Positions 21,313 to 30,505 of a DNA stretch of 64,000 bases are shown here, one piece after another. The notes under the pieces are model-generated. The model had not been told where the DNA came from, made no database searches, and worked only from the letters and a program-made list of their open reading frames with translations. How positions within the stretch are numbered: the first letter of the stretch is position 1; every line of letters begins with the position of its first letter. Made by a program: the position numbers and the translations under genes. The DNA comes from Gracilaria domingensis. Its lineage: Eukaryota > Rhodophyta > Florideophyceae > Gracilariales > Gracilariaceae. The stretch spans positions 1 through 64,000 of the forward strand of contig VCMS01000179.1 of assembly GCA_022539475.1 (NCBI GenBank). Direction: 5' to 3'.

Positions 21313-23621
21313 ACCAGCACGGGGATGTCATTCTTCCCCCCGCGAATAACTTCGGCCATAAGAGTCGTTAGATGGTGCTTCGCATGGCTGAAACATGGCC
21401 TATTCTTCTCGCACCCCAAGAACTTCCTATGCTTTGTCAGCGGTATGCACGCCATACCCGTAGAAAAAGTTCCCGCGAACATGTCCATGACAAGATCACC
21501 CGGTCTTGTGAAGCGACATATCAACTCCTTCATCAACTCCCTCGACTTCTGCTCCGGTCTTATGTACTGCCCACCTGGTACTGAACTACCTGGCTCATGT
21601 ACCTTCCATGTCAACCACTCCCCCGCTCTCGGTTTTGGCACCCGGTCAATTACATTCCTGTTAGCCGGGAAAGTAGAAGGAATGAAATTGTTCTCCTCAA
21701 ATGGAGTAAGACTGGCTTCCTCCGATGGTCGCAATCCACGCTTCACCCCATGAACGGCGTACTCCGTTACGGGCTGTATCCCAAACTTCCGTGGATTCCC
21801 TCCAACATTACTGCGATCCCGGATGAACACCAATGGATTCGCATCCACTTTAAACGAAGGCATGAGTTCTGGTTTACCTTCGCTTCCAGCTTCATCTTTC
21901 GTACTCGCCGTTTCCGAAACTATCCTGTGCCAAACATGAAACTGTGCCATGGCACAGAATATAATGAAGTGCCCACCTGACCGAAGCGCGGAACTTATTA
22001 AGTCAGCCGTACGGATCATGTCTTCCTCACAGAAGACATCATGACCACTATTCCGTTTGTTCCTCTTCCTTCGAGTGTTAAAGGGAGGGTCTGTTAGGAC
22101 AAGCTGTGCCTCACCCCATAAAATCTCACTCTGATTCACAAACGTTTCGTGTGTGTGCCTCAGGTCCGTCATGTCACAGTTGTACGCTACAAAGTGTGAC
22201 TTTCTCATCCCCTTCCACACCTTGTCCATATTCATTCGAAGGAGACTGGATATCCCCTTCATGGGCGGCTCAATACCAGTCTTTTGGATGTTGTAACCGG
22301 CAACCCGAGATTCATGCTCCGCAAGATTCACCGGCTTCTCGAACTCGTCGCTATCGGAGCTCACGAGGTTCATATACTCTCGACGAGGTGGGGGTGGGGC
22401 AGACTTGGTCGAAGAAGGTTCGGCATTACCGGAAGTTTTAGGGGTTTTCGTCAGTTCAATATCAGGTTTCGCGTGAATGCCGACATGGAACTCTGCCGCA
22501 TGACGCATATCCTGTATCGGTTTCCATAGCAACTCCGAAAACTTCTGAAATCGAGCAGGCAACTCACCGGAGTCAGAACCAGATACGGTATCCATCCGTA
22601 TCTCCGAAAACTCTATCCAGTTCCTCATCTGATCAGCCCGTAAGCTATAGAGGCTATCGTGGGTGCATACGGTTTCGAGGTCTGTCAAAAATTCCTTAGC
22701 CAGTATTCGGAGGTTTGTATCGCATTCATCACTCAAGGTCTCCACTGATCCACTAGTACTGCTCTGTGGCACATCCTTTGTGTTGAATCGAGTACTCTGG
22801 CTCGGCGGGGCATAACCAGACTCCCGTGTCTCTAGCGCCGTATACTTCAACGTCTGCCTATTCATGTAAATGTATGGTTTCACCATATGCTGAACGTTGG
22901 TGTATCCAAGATGAGCCGCAAAACAACTCCATGCCCATACGACCTCACTGATAGCGAATCCCAGTCGATCACAGTTGTCTTTGGAGAACGACGTAAAAGT
23001 GGGTATGTACACAGATGGTGCATGGTTCACTTTTCGTTTCTTTTTCGGTTGTTTCTTCTTCATCATTCGGATGTTGTCGTTCTCTCCCATTATGTGGCCG
23101 AGGTATGATAAGTATATAACGACCTCAAATGGGTTCACAGCTGTTGGTGGGATGAACACTGTCGTCTTCAGAACCTGCTTTCTCCTGGTCATGAAATAAC
23201 CAACCAGGCATCGCACCGGTAGGTATATACCCATATCCATAGAGAGAAGGAAAAAATCGCGCAGTCTCTGGTCCTCATCCCCGTCCTTCTCGTCAAGAAG
23301 CTTCGTTACAAGATATCGTTGTTCCACAGGTTTGTTATTCACAACACTCTTTCGCAGCTGTTGCAGTGTCAAGTTCTGCAGGTTCTTGGAGTTAGTGGCC
23401 TCCTCAAACATCTTCCTTGCCTCCGGAATATCCTTATAGTTCTCGGCGCAGAACTCTATTAACCCTCTAAACCCCACGTCCCGTTGGCGATCAGGGCCTC
23501 CATCGCTGTTTGCCAAAGCATCGCGAAGAACCAAGAAAAGTCTGACATATGCATGGAACGCCGGAGGCGGAGCACTCATGTCGATAGGATGTATCTCCTC
23601 TCCAACATCGGTGGAATCCAT
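21231..23621 (-). CDS. Beta-class DNA amino-methyltransferase (N6-adenine or N4-cytosine)
   Basis: This intact 796-residue frame starts at the ATG at 23,621, 30 bp below a TTTAAA box. Residues 1-190 are helical and unrecognised, and 192-198 read PKKKRKV, a classic nuclear localisation signal. A linker follows, and the catalytic domain occupies about 470-760. The catalytic motif IV is 'LVLTDPPF' (D511-F514). The AdoMet site 'DMFAGTFSTG' (713-722) lies C-terminal to it, followed by 'KFLGCEKN'. That order (catalytic, specificity region, FxGxG) defines the beta class that includes CcrM, a bacterial-type amino-methyltransferase that methylates DNA bases. DPPF/DPPY favours N6-adenine over N4-cytosine, but either is possible. 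The stretch between the motifs (about 575-690) would be the target-recognition region. It is deleted in element 2. An enzyme of this kind on a eukaryotic transposon is unusual. Confidence 0.8.
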   Translation of the reverse strand: MDSTDVGEEIHPIDMSAPPPAFHAYVRLFLVLRDALANSDGGPDRQRDVGFRGLIEFCAENYKDIPEARKMFEEATNSKNLQNLTLQQLRKSVVNNKPVEQRYLVTKLLDEKDGDEDQRLRDFFLLSMDMGIYLPVRCLVGYFMTRRKQVLKTTVFIPPTAVNPFEVVIYLSYLGHIMGENDNIRMMKKKQPKKKRKVNHAPSVYIPTFTSFSKDNCDRLGFAISEVVWAWSCFAAHLGYTNVQHMVKPYIYMNRQTLKYTALETRESGYAPPSQSTRFNTKDVPQSSTSGSVETLSDECDTNLRILAKEFLTDLETVCTHDSLYSLRADQMRNWIEFSEIRMDTVSGSDSGELPARFQKFSELLWKPIQDMRHAAEFHVGIHAKPDIELTKTPKTSGNAEPSSTKSAPPPPRREYMNLVSSDSDEFEKPVNLAEHESRVAGYNIQKTGIEPPMKGISSLLRMNMDKVWKGMRKSHFVAYNCDMTDLRHTHETFVNQSEILWGEAQLVLTDPPFNTRRKRNKRNSGHDVFCEEDMIRTADLISSALRSGGHFIIFCAMAQFHVWHRIVSETASTKDEAGSEGKPELMPSFKVDANPLVFIRDRSNVGGNPRKFGIQPVTEYAVHGVKRGLRPSEEASLTPFEENNFIPSTFPANRNVIDRVPKPRAGEWLTWKVHEPGSSVPGGQYIRPEQKSRELMKELICRFTRPGDLVMDMFAGTFSTGMACIPLTKHRKFLGCEKNRPCFSHAKHHLTTLMAEVIRGGKNDIPVLVWGCSGNIRYWLGKLSVISMELWHTRI

Positions 23622-23632
23622 CGCTTCAGCGC

Positions 23633-23737
23633 AAACAACGGAGGCGAGCCTTTAAATGGCGACTTACGCTGGGCACCCCCGCTTTCGGCAGCTCCTCCCA
23701 GCGCACTGCCAGTCTCGTCCGTGTCCGTGTCTGCTCG
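23633..23737 (-). promoter_or_regulatory. Leftward copy of a shared inverted promoter
   Basis: About 105 bp immediately upstream of the methyltransferase ATG are an inverted copy of 25,094-25,202, upstream of the ParB-like gene. Shared landmarks are TTTAAA (23,651-23,656), 'CTTTCGGCAGCTCCTCCCAG' and a GTCCGTGTCCGTGTC run. Non-coding conservation in opposite orientation next to two divergent start codons indicates a duplicated promoter. Confidence 0.7.
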
Positions 23738-23885
23738 AAGCGATAGCGTTGCGTGTCGGCCACGTCGCGATTCGGAGCTATTGCAACGGCCCGTATTGTG
23801 CTAAAAGTCGCGGATCAAGTGGGTGTGAAGCTCTAGTTTTCTCTAGTTTGATATATGTGCACGGCGTGTGCAGCGAAATCACTGC

Positions 23886-24892
23886 CGGAAGTGCCGGGAG
23901 GAGTGTTTTGGGAGGTCTCCGGAGGGTGTCAAAAAATCGTCCAAAACGTGCCCGCGGGCGGCGGGGGGGTCGGTCGTGTTAGGGTAGCTACCCTAACACG
24001 ACCGGATCCCCACGCCCGCGGGCATAAAATCGCACATTTTTCAAAAATTCGTCGAAAACGTGCCCGCGGGTGGGGGGGGTCGGTCGTGTTAGGGTAGCTA
24101 CCCTAACACGACCGGACCCACCCGCCCGCCGGCATAAAATCGCACAATTTTCAAAAAATCGCCCAAAACGTGCCCGCGGCCGGGGGGCGGGGTCGGTCGT
24201 GTTAGGGTAGCTACCCTAACACGACCGACCCCTCCCCCCCCCTGCCCGCGGGCACGTTTTGGACGATTTTTTGACACCCTCCGGAGACCTCCCAAAACAC
24301 TCCTCCCGGCACTTCCTGTACCCACTGCGTCACCTCAGTGCACCATCCCGGAAATTAGGGAATGTCTGGAGGGTGGAGAAGACGGGATGGTCACCTCAGT
24401 GCGCCATCCCGGAAATTAGGGAGTGTCTGGAGGGTGAAGATGACGGGATGGTGCACTAAGGTGACGCAGTGGGTACAGGAAGTGCCGGGAGGAGTGTTTT
24501 GGGAGGTCTCCGGAGGGTGCCAAAATGTGGCCAGAACGTGCCCGCGGGCGGGGGGGTGGGTCGTGTTAGGGTGGGGTAGGTACCCTAACACGACCGACCC
24601 CCCCCCCGCCCGCGGGCACGTTCTGGGCGATTTTTTGAAAAATGTGCGATTTTATGCCCGCGGGCGGGGGGGTCCGGTCGTGTTAGGGTAGCTACCCTAA
24701 CACGACCGGACCCCCCCGCCCGCGGGCACGTTTTGGACGATTTTTTGAAAAATGTGCGATTTTATGCCCGCGGGCGGGGGGTCCGGTCGTGTTAGGGTAG
24801 CTACCCTAACACGACCGACCCCCCCGCCCGGGCACGTTCTGGCCACATTCCGGTGCCTTCCCGGGACCTCGCAAAACACGTCGCCGCGCAGT
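23886..24892. repeat. Palindrome array B (6 units in two modules)
   Basis: Six palindromes are centred near 23,988, 24,108, 24,211, 24,573, 24,691 and 24,802. The core is GTGTTAGGGTAGCTACCC plus its complement, extended by CGGTC/GACCG and CCCGCGGGCGGGGG arms, so the stems reach about 34 bp per arm. They alternate with a 40-bp AT-rich spacer (CACGTTTTGGACGATTTTTT, then GAAAAATGTGCGATTTTATG). Two modules (23,886-24,323 and 24,474-24,892) are each bounded by inverted copies of a GGAGGAGTGTTTTGGGAGG motif. Between them is an inverted repeat of about 75 bp around two 61-bp direct repeats (24,331 and 24,392). The array sits exactly between the divergent promoters. Confidence 0.9.
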
Positions 24893-25093
24893 GATTTCGC
24901 TACACCCGGCCGCCGGTACGTTGGCGCCGCTGTCCACCTGTATTTGCGGGAGTAGGCTGTACATGGAAGTGAATGAGTGTACTCTTGACTACTATGCAAA
25001 GCATTTGAAGAGCATGATTAGAGAACGTGACCATTGCTCGCGTGAGTCATCATTGCGCGAACTCCACGACTCTAAAGCGTACAATCAGTGTGC

Positions 25094-25202
25094 GAGCGGC
25101 CACGGACAGGACACGGACAAGACTGGCAGTGCGCTGGGAGGAGCTGCCGAAAGCGGGGGTGCCCAGCGTAAGTCGCCATTTAAAGGCTCGCCTCCGTTGT
25201 TG
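25094..25202 (+). promoter_or_regulatory. Rightward copy of the shared inverted promoter
   Basis: This is the mirror of 23,633-23,737, with TTTAAA at 25,179-25,184, 76 bp before the ATG at 25,260. It is also present in element 2 (about 52,553-52,664). Confidence 0.7.
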
Positions 25203-25259
25203 TATCGTCCAGAGCGAGCGTATTGTTGATATACACCTTCACTGCAATAGCTGTTCAAG

Positions 25260-27269
25260 ATGAAGCCAACTCGTGTTCGAAAGCGTACGCAAAGCGTGAC
25301 TCCTCGCACTCGGCGGAGCACTCGATTATTGCAAGGTGGAATGCGGGTTTCTCTGCAGATGGATATTGAGGATGAAGGAAAGGTGATAGTCGGGGAAGCG
25401 TTGTTGCATGAATTGTAAGTGTTCTACGCCGCGAGTTGCACGGAAGCAATTGGACCCAGGTCTGTGGTGGTTCATAATATTCTCATCAGTCGAAGCGGTC
25501 AGACGTTCTACCCTTACCGGCGGAGGGCCTAGATCTTCCACAATATATCCAGGATCTCCGGACGGCCGCTCCTTGGATGAGAAAATGATGGAACCGGTGG
25601 CAGCCAGCATTCCGGCGTCGAAGCAGGAACGGTGAGCGCTATGAGTGAGGTGATGACGCCGACAAGCCGCACGGAGCCAATTCGAAGTTCATCAACACCG
25701 AGAGGTAGCGCATCAGTACCACCTCCGCGGGCAGGTCCGTCGTCTGTTACGAACGGTCTATGGAGACGAGAGCGTCCCCAGCTACGAAGCGACAGGTCAA
25801 ACAAAGTCTACCTCCGCCACGAAGCCCACTGCGTCGAAAAGGCTTTTCCTGCGATGAATCAGACCGTCGACACAACGGATCTTCTGCGTCGAAACAGACG
25901 GTTCAGCAGGGACCGCCGTGCAAGAGGAGGAAGATGAGATCATGAAAGTCCCCTTCCAGACGCGATGCGCAATCCGCGCAAGGAGCTGGTCCATCTGTAC
26001 CCCAAACTGCACCAGAAACTGCGGAGCAGTAGGACGATGACGTTGTGTTTCTGTCCGCAAGAATGGCACGTTCAAGTGTTTCTGGCGACGGTCTGGAACA
26101 CAAGGACACCTACTCGGAGCAAGACTACAGACGAATTCGTCAGAAGTACCAAAGATGAACCTCAATCAGTACCGGATGGTTGTTGTTACTGTTGACATCA
26201 CCTGTGAACACTCCGCCCAATTTACTCCGTGGAGTAAGTAAACGCCACGTTGAAGCCCTTGTGAAGAGTATGGAGGAGCGGGGATATTGCAGTCGATGGT
26301 TCTCCAGTGTAGCCTTACAAGATCTACTACGGGAGAGAGGATACTGACAAGGGACGCCTAACGAAGAAGTGCTTCATTGTAGATGGTTTGCATCGTCTGA
26401 AAGCTATACAATATTTGGCAGCGACTGATGCACCGAAGTGGAAGCGATTAGCCAAGTTTTGGCGTTGCCAATCTGCTGATACGAAGAGATGGGAGGGGCC
26501 CATTGGATGAAGGAATGTTAGTGTTGCCCTTAGTACCCTCATGATCGACGATACCATGCGAAGGATGCATGTTTGCAGACAAGATACACTCATAGTTAGT
26601 TGTGTCGCCCATTCTAATGAAGATGTTGAGGGGGTGACGCCGGCAGACCGTGGATCCTGCCCGAAGACAGAAGTNGTCGACAAGTACCATGCTAAGTTAT
26701 GATGTTGCAACAGATACACTCTATATTAGTGGTCGCCATTCTTAATTGAAGATGTTGAGGGGTGACGCCGGCAGACGTGGATCCTGCAAAGTGACAGAAG
26801 TGTTGAAGGAGAGCCAACTGATTGGGACTGTGCAAGAGCGTCAGTATCTGAGATATGCCAATGTCGCCCTGCAACTCATGTCTCGTGAGGGAATGCTGGC
26901 CCATTTCGAGGATATATGTGAGACTGTGAGTGACATAGGTCTCACACATCTGTCCCATACTCCGCTATATGTTTTGGATGCCGAGGAGTTTTCCTTCATT
27001 CTTGATTGTCTTCAGATGTTTCTATTGAAGGGCAAGTCGACGAAGACAAAGCAATGGAAAGCTTTGAGGAGGTTCGAGGTTTCTTTTATGAAAGAGCAGT
27101 GTCTCTGTTCCGCGCGGCTAGAGCAGTGAGGAATGAACTGAACGAGGAAGAGTCCATGGAAGTGTTCCTGAAACGCGAAGTCAGTCTTTCTGCTCCATCG
27201 AATGAAGATGACGTTGAAGACCCAGACAACAACGCAGCTGTGTATCAGTTCCTTTGGGACAAGTTGTGA
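25260..27269 (+). pseudogene. ParB-like (ParB/sulfiredoxin fold) protein, frame-broken
   Basis: The ATG at 25,260 opens a very basic start ('MKPTRVRKRTQS'). Comparison with element 2 shows that the original protein ran on without the stop at about 25,414. A lysine/serine/threonine-rich linker continues to about 26,150. A ParB N-terminal-domain signature follows: 'LLRGVSKRHVEALVKSMEERGY' near 26,220-26,290 and 'KKCFIVDGLHRLKAIQYL' near 26,368-26,420. These correspond to the 'S..xGxxxP' and 'GxxRxxA' boxes. A helical C-terminus reaches 27,269. ParB-fold proteins bind DNA partition sites or act as nucleases or CTPases. Many single-base indels break the frame relative to element 2, and an N plus a local duplication occur at 26,570-26,810, so part of the damage may be sequence error. 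Confidence 0.6.
26570..26810. other. Suspicious local duplication with ambiguous base
   Basis: About 26,571-26,695 and 26,700-26,800 are near-copies ('agatacactc..tagt..gtcgcc..' through 'gacgccggcagac.gtggatcctgc') with scattered indels, and position 26,674 is N. This looks like two error-prone read ends joined in assembly rather than biology. Confidence 0.6.
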
Positions 27270-29276
27270 ACTTCAACACATTGCCGCGTGTTCGGAGCAG
27301 GACGAACTCAATTAGAACTGCCGCGACTTCCGTTCAGAATCGATTGCGGACGATGCTCAAGGTAATTCCGCCCCCCGCACCAGTGAAGCAGTCCGTGACG
27401 AAGAGGAGCACTCCCGCTGCTGCTGCTGCAACATCTGCCAGTGAAGAAGGGGAGCCGCGAAGAAGTGCACGAGAACGGGCGCAGGTGAGTTATAGGGAAA
27501 TCGAGCACGGCCGAAATCGAGGTGCCATAGAAGTTCTGGATAGCTCTGAAGAAGAACAGCGGGCTCCGCCGAGGAAGAAACGGAGAAAGACTTTCACACA
27601 ACAGATGAGATCTACTCTGAACAGCATGACACCGGATGACCTGATGTCTCAACTAAATGAACATGTGCTGAGAGGAAGGTCGATGAAGGTTCAGTTCGTG
27701 GCATTGGGAGAGGGAGCGAATGCAGAGAACGCAGGCAGTTCTGCATTTGTGGATGACGATGAGCTTCTTTCTGTGACAGTTCCACGGGTTGTCACCGTCG
27801 AGAAAGATGCTGCGCCAGACGATCAGCAAGAGACAGGTGGGGGGTCATTTGATGACGAATTACCTACAGCTCTTCCAGAATCTGAGGAGCACGGACTTGT
27901 TCGAGGTGACCCATATGATGGCCCACCGAACCCATCATGGTGCGGGTATGCCAGGCTGAGACCGCAGGAATGGCAAGGGAAGAACGTAATTGAGCACAAG
28001 GACGCCTGGCTCAGAGTCATTCACTTGCCGAAGGGACATAGGTCGGAGCTGCTAAGTGTCTCGAATCTCAGAGATGTACACCATCTTGTGTTTTGGCACG
28101 CTGCAAGGTCTGAACATCGCCTACGGGCGGAGACATTTGGTATGCAGTATCCTCGTACTCGACCGACAGGTATGGATGATGAAGAGGTGCTGTGGGTTGC
28201 TGCGAAGGAGCATGACGAATTTGGGCAAATGTTCTTCGCCCGAATGCAAGCTGAGCTAAGGCAGAATGGATATTGCGTGCTTGATGGCTTTGCGACGGAT
28301 AATGCTGTCCCTAAATGGGAGGAGTTGGAAGAAGTTCGGGAGTTCGGAGATGTGTCGGGGAAGTTGGTGGACTTCTTCGAGAATGAGTATGGAGCGATGC
28401 CGGATATACGGAAAGGAGAGGAACAGAAGTCGTTTGTTCAAATAATCAACGATGATGAAGGATGGAAGGACGGTAGCGATGGACCATTTGAGGGGAGAGT
28501 GATGTCGACACGTTGGGGTACGGTGGAGAAGCCGGAGGATAATGAGGAGCTCAGGTGGGTTGTAAGGTCGCGTGCTTTACTTGATGTTCGAATGGGTACA
28601 ATTGCTGCGGCTTTGGGACTATGGGACAATGAAAGGGAAGCTGTGAAGATGTACACTCCGAAAACTGGTGGTCGATTTCTGTGGACCACGAAGAAGTGCA
28701 AGCGCCAGACGCTGCACAGCGACTTCACTGGTCTGGTTACGAAGGAACAATGAATACTGGTAACACCGGATACTTTGTAATGGCCTCTGCGAAAGAGGGC
28801 TTCCCTCTCTGGGTGAGCGCTGGAAGCCATCAACTGGTGGGGATGAACAACCAACAGTTGCGAATGATGTCGGAGGTGTATCCAGCGAAGAAGATAATCA
28901 TCCCATCGTACTCTGTATTCGTGGGCCGTGGTGATGAGACACATGCTGGAGCAAGTGGGAAGGAAAAGGGGGATAGGCCCGAGTCTATGGATTTGCTGGT
29001 TAGATACCACATGTACATGGTACCAGAGGGCTACGCACTACCTGATGCTGTTCATCGGGTGCGGGATTCCGACCCACGTTTGTCAATGGTGACGAGGAGG
29101 AGGAGGCGGAGGATAAACTGTTGTCCGATAAGGAGGGTGGGGCGGTTGACATGGACGAAGACCAAGTGGTCGTGGAGATTGGTGTGGAAGCGGACGCCGG
29201 TAGAACCGAAGTGCTCGAGAGTAGTAGTGATGACGATTTGCCAATAATGAGGCTGCGAGCGCCTCGAAGTGGATGA
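27254..29276 (+). pseudogene. 2-oxoglutarate/Fe(II) dioxygenase-like protein, two frameshifts
   Basis: The first 130 residues are low-complexity and basic with 'PPRKKRRK', a nuclear localisation-like tract. A double-stranded beta-helix domain follows. The 'QTLHSDF' segment (CAC at 28,715, GAC at 28,721) supplies the HxD iron-binding pair. After a frameshift between about 28,724 and 28,750 the protein resumes 'NTGYFVMASAKEGFPLWV'. 'GDETHAGA' (second histidine near 28,942) and 'VRYHMY' (2OG-binding arginine near 29,002) complete the H-x-D..H..R set. A second shift near 29,065 leads into an acidic tail ending at 29,276. Enzymes of this fold include TET/JBP and AlkB nucleic-acid demethylases and protein hydroxylases; the exact subfamily is not determinable by eye. 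It starts 16 bp before the ParB-like frame ends, so the two could be one spliced protein. It is absent from element 2. Confidence 0.6.
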
Positions 29277-29540
29277 GAATGAGATGATTAGTAAACTATG
29301 TGTGTCTTGCGAGTATTAAGAGTAGTATACTATTACAAGGCTATACATATGAACATAGAAAAGGTGCGGCAGGCTGGTAATTGAACAAATGTCAAACGTC
29401 TTTGGTCCAGTTGCGTCTAATTGCAACATGCGAAATGCTCGGTATCGTTAACATCATTGGTGGCACCAGTCAATTCGCAATTGAACATGTAGCGTCCTAA
29501 CATTTCTGAAACTGCACTTAAGGTTGCTTTTAAGAGAAGT

Positions 29541-30451
29541 ATGAAACTGAGAAGTCTATACAGTTCCTGTCTATGCGGTACTTGTGGCAGTATGGTGACT
29601 GTATCAGGAAAAATGGCAGAGGAACAGAGAGACTTGGCGGAAATTTCACCAAATACCTTGTCTAAGTTCATATATGCCAATGGTTACGGTATATTAAGTT
29701 CCGTTGATGGAACGTTGAGAAGAGAAGGAGAGTCAATTCCAGAAGAAGTTGTGAAGTGTATGAAGTTCATTGACGAACGTGTTGGTTTCGGACTTGTCAC
29801 AGGGGGTGATGTGGGCGACGTGGAGGGGAAAATGGAAGGACTCGAGACTATAAGTTTGGTGTCTCGGCGAATCATGGAGCTTTCCTGCGTTTCTCTGACG
29901 AGAGGGAAATTAAGGGTGCATTCAATGATCACACCCTTGACCACACTGTTGACGGACTACTGTTCCTGGCAAGGGATTTGAATAGGAGGCATGGTATTGT
30001 GAATGATGATGACAAGGGGTTCGTGGAGACCAGAAGTGATAGTGGCCTTCCCAATTTCGTGTACAACAAACTGTGGCAGTGGAAAGAAGAAGTGGATTCT
30101 GCTATTGGGGACCTGTTGCAGAAGATGGATGCGTTTGTTATCTATCCCGGCGATAAAAGTTGCGAAATTGTGGACAAGCGATACACAAAAGGAAGCGGAG
30201 GAGAAAATCTTGTGGATAATGAACCGAGATTTATTGATACGGATGATGTCGTGACGTTCGGAAGTGCTTTGAGCGACGGGCCTTTGCATGAGGTAGGCGT
30301 GTACGGCGTTCACGTCAAAGAAGACTGTATCCCGGGTGGAGTACACAACCTGTTCGAAAGCTTGGAGGATGTACATTCGACAATTATGTTGGTGGCTCTG
30401 TTGTACGGCTACGAGGAAAAGCAGCACGATAAAAACCACCATGAATCATAA
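29541..30451 (+). pseudogene. HAD-superfamily phosphatase-like protein (copy 1), frameshifted
   Basis: The segment 'YGILSSVDGTL' resembles HAD motif I (DxDGT), but the first, nucleophilic aspartate is replaced by serine. 'GFGLVTGGD' matches the ATGR-type motif II region. After a frameshift near 29,850, 'KFGVSANHGAFLRF' matches the GNHGA segment of trehalose-phosphate-phosphatase-like HAD enzymes. The rest reads through to 30,451 with 'DTDDVVTFGSALSDGPL' near the usual GDDxxD region. It is a paralogue of the facing gene at 30,506-31,453. Loss of the nucleophile suggests an inactive enzyme even before the frameshift. Element 2 keeps only about 120 bp of it, at 53,650-53,776. Confidence 0.6.
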
Positions 30452-30505
30452 AAGGGTATTGAGATATATACGACACTTTTATTACTGAGATCTCATATCA
30501 TAGCT

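Noticed and set aside
21231-23621. METTL4/MT-A70-type adenine methyltransferase
   Set aside because: MT-A70 proteins carry DPPW and a different motif order; here DPPF precedes FxGxG, as in beta-class bacterial enzymes.
23886-24892. CRISPR-like array
   Set aside because: Repeat-spacer regularity is present, but the 'spacers' are all the same AT-rich sequence and the repeats are full palindromes; there are no cas genes and this is a eukaryotic context.
23886-24892. Interstitial telomere tract
   Set aside because: TTAGGG occurs only once per palindrome arm, not as tandem hexamers.
25408-25440. GTAAGT splice donor in the ParB-like gene near 25,412
   Set aside because: It resembles a 5' splice site, but element 2 reads straight through the same place in an open frame, so an indel is the simpler explanation.
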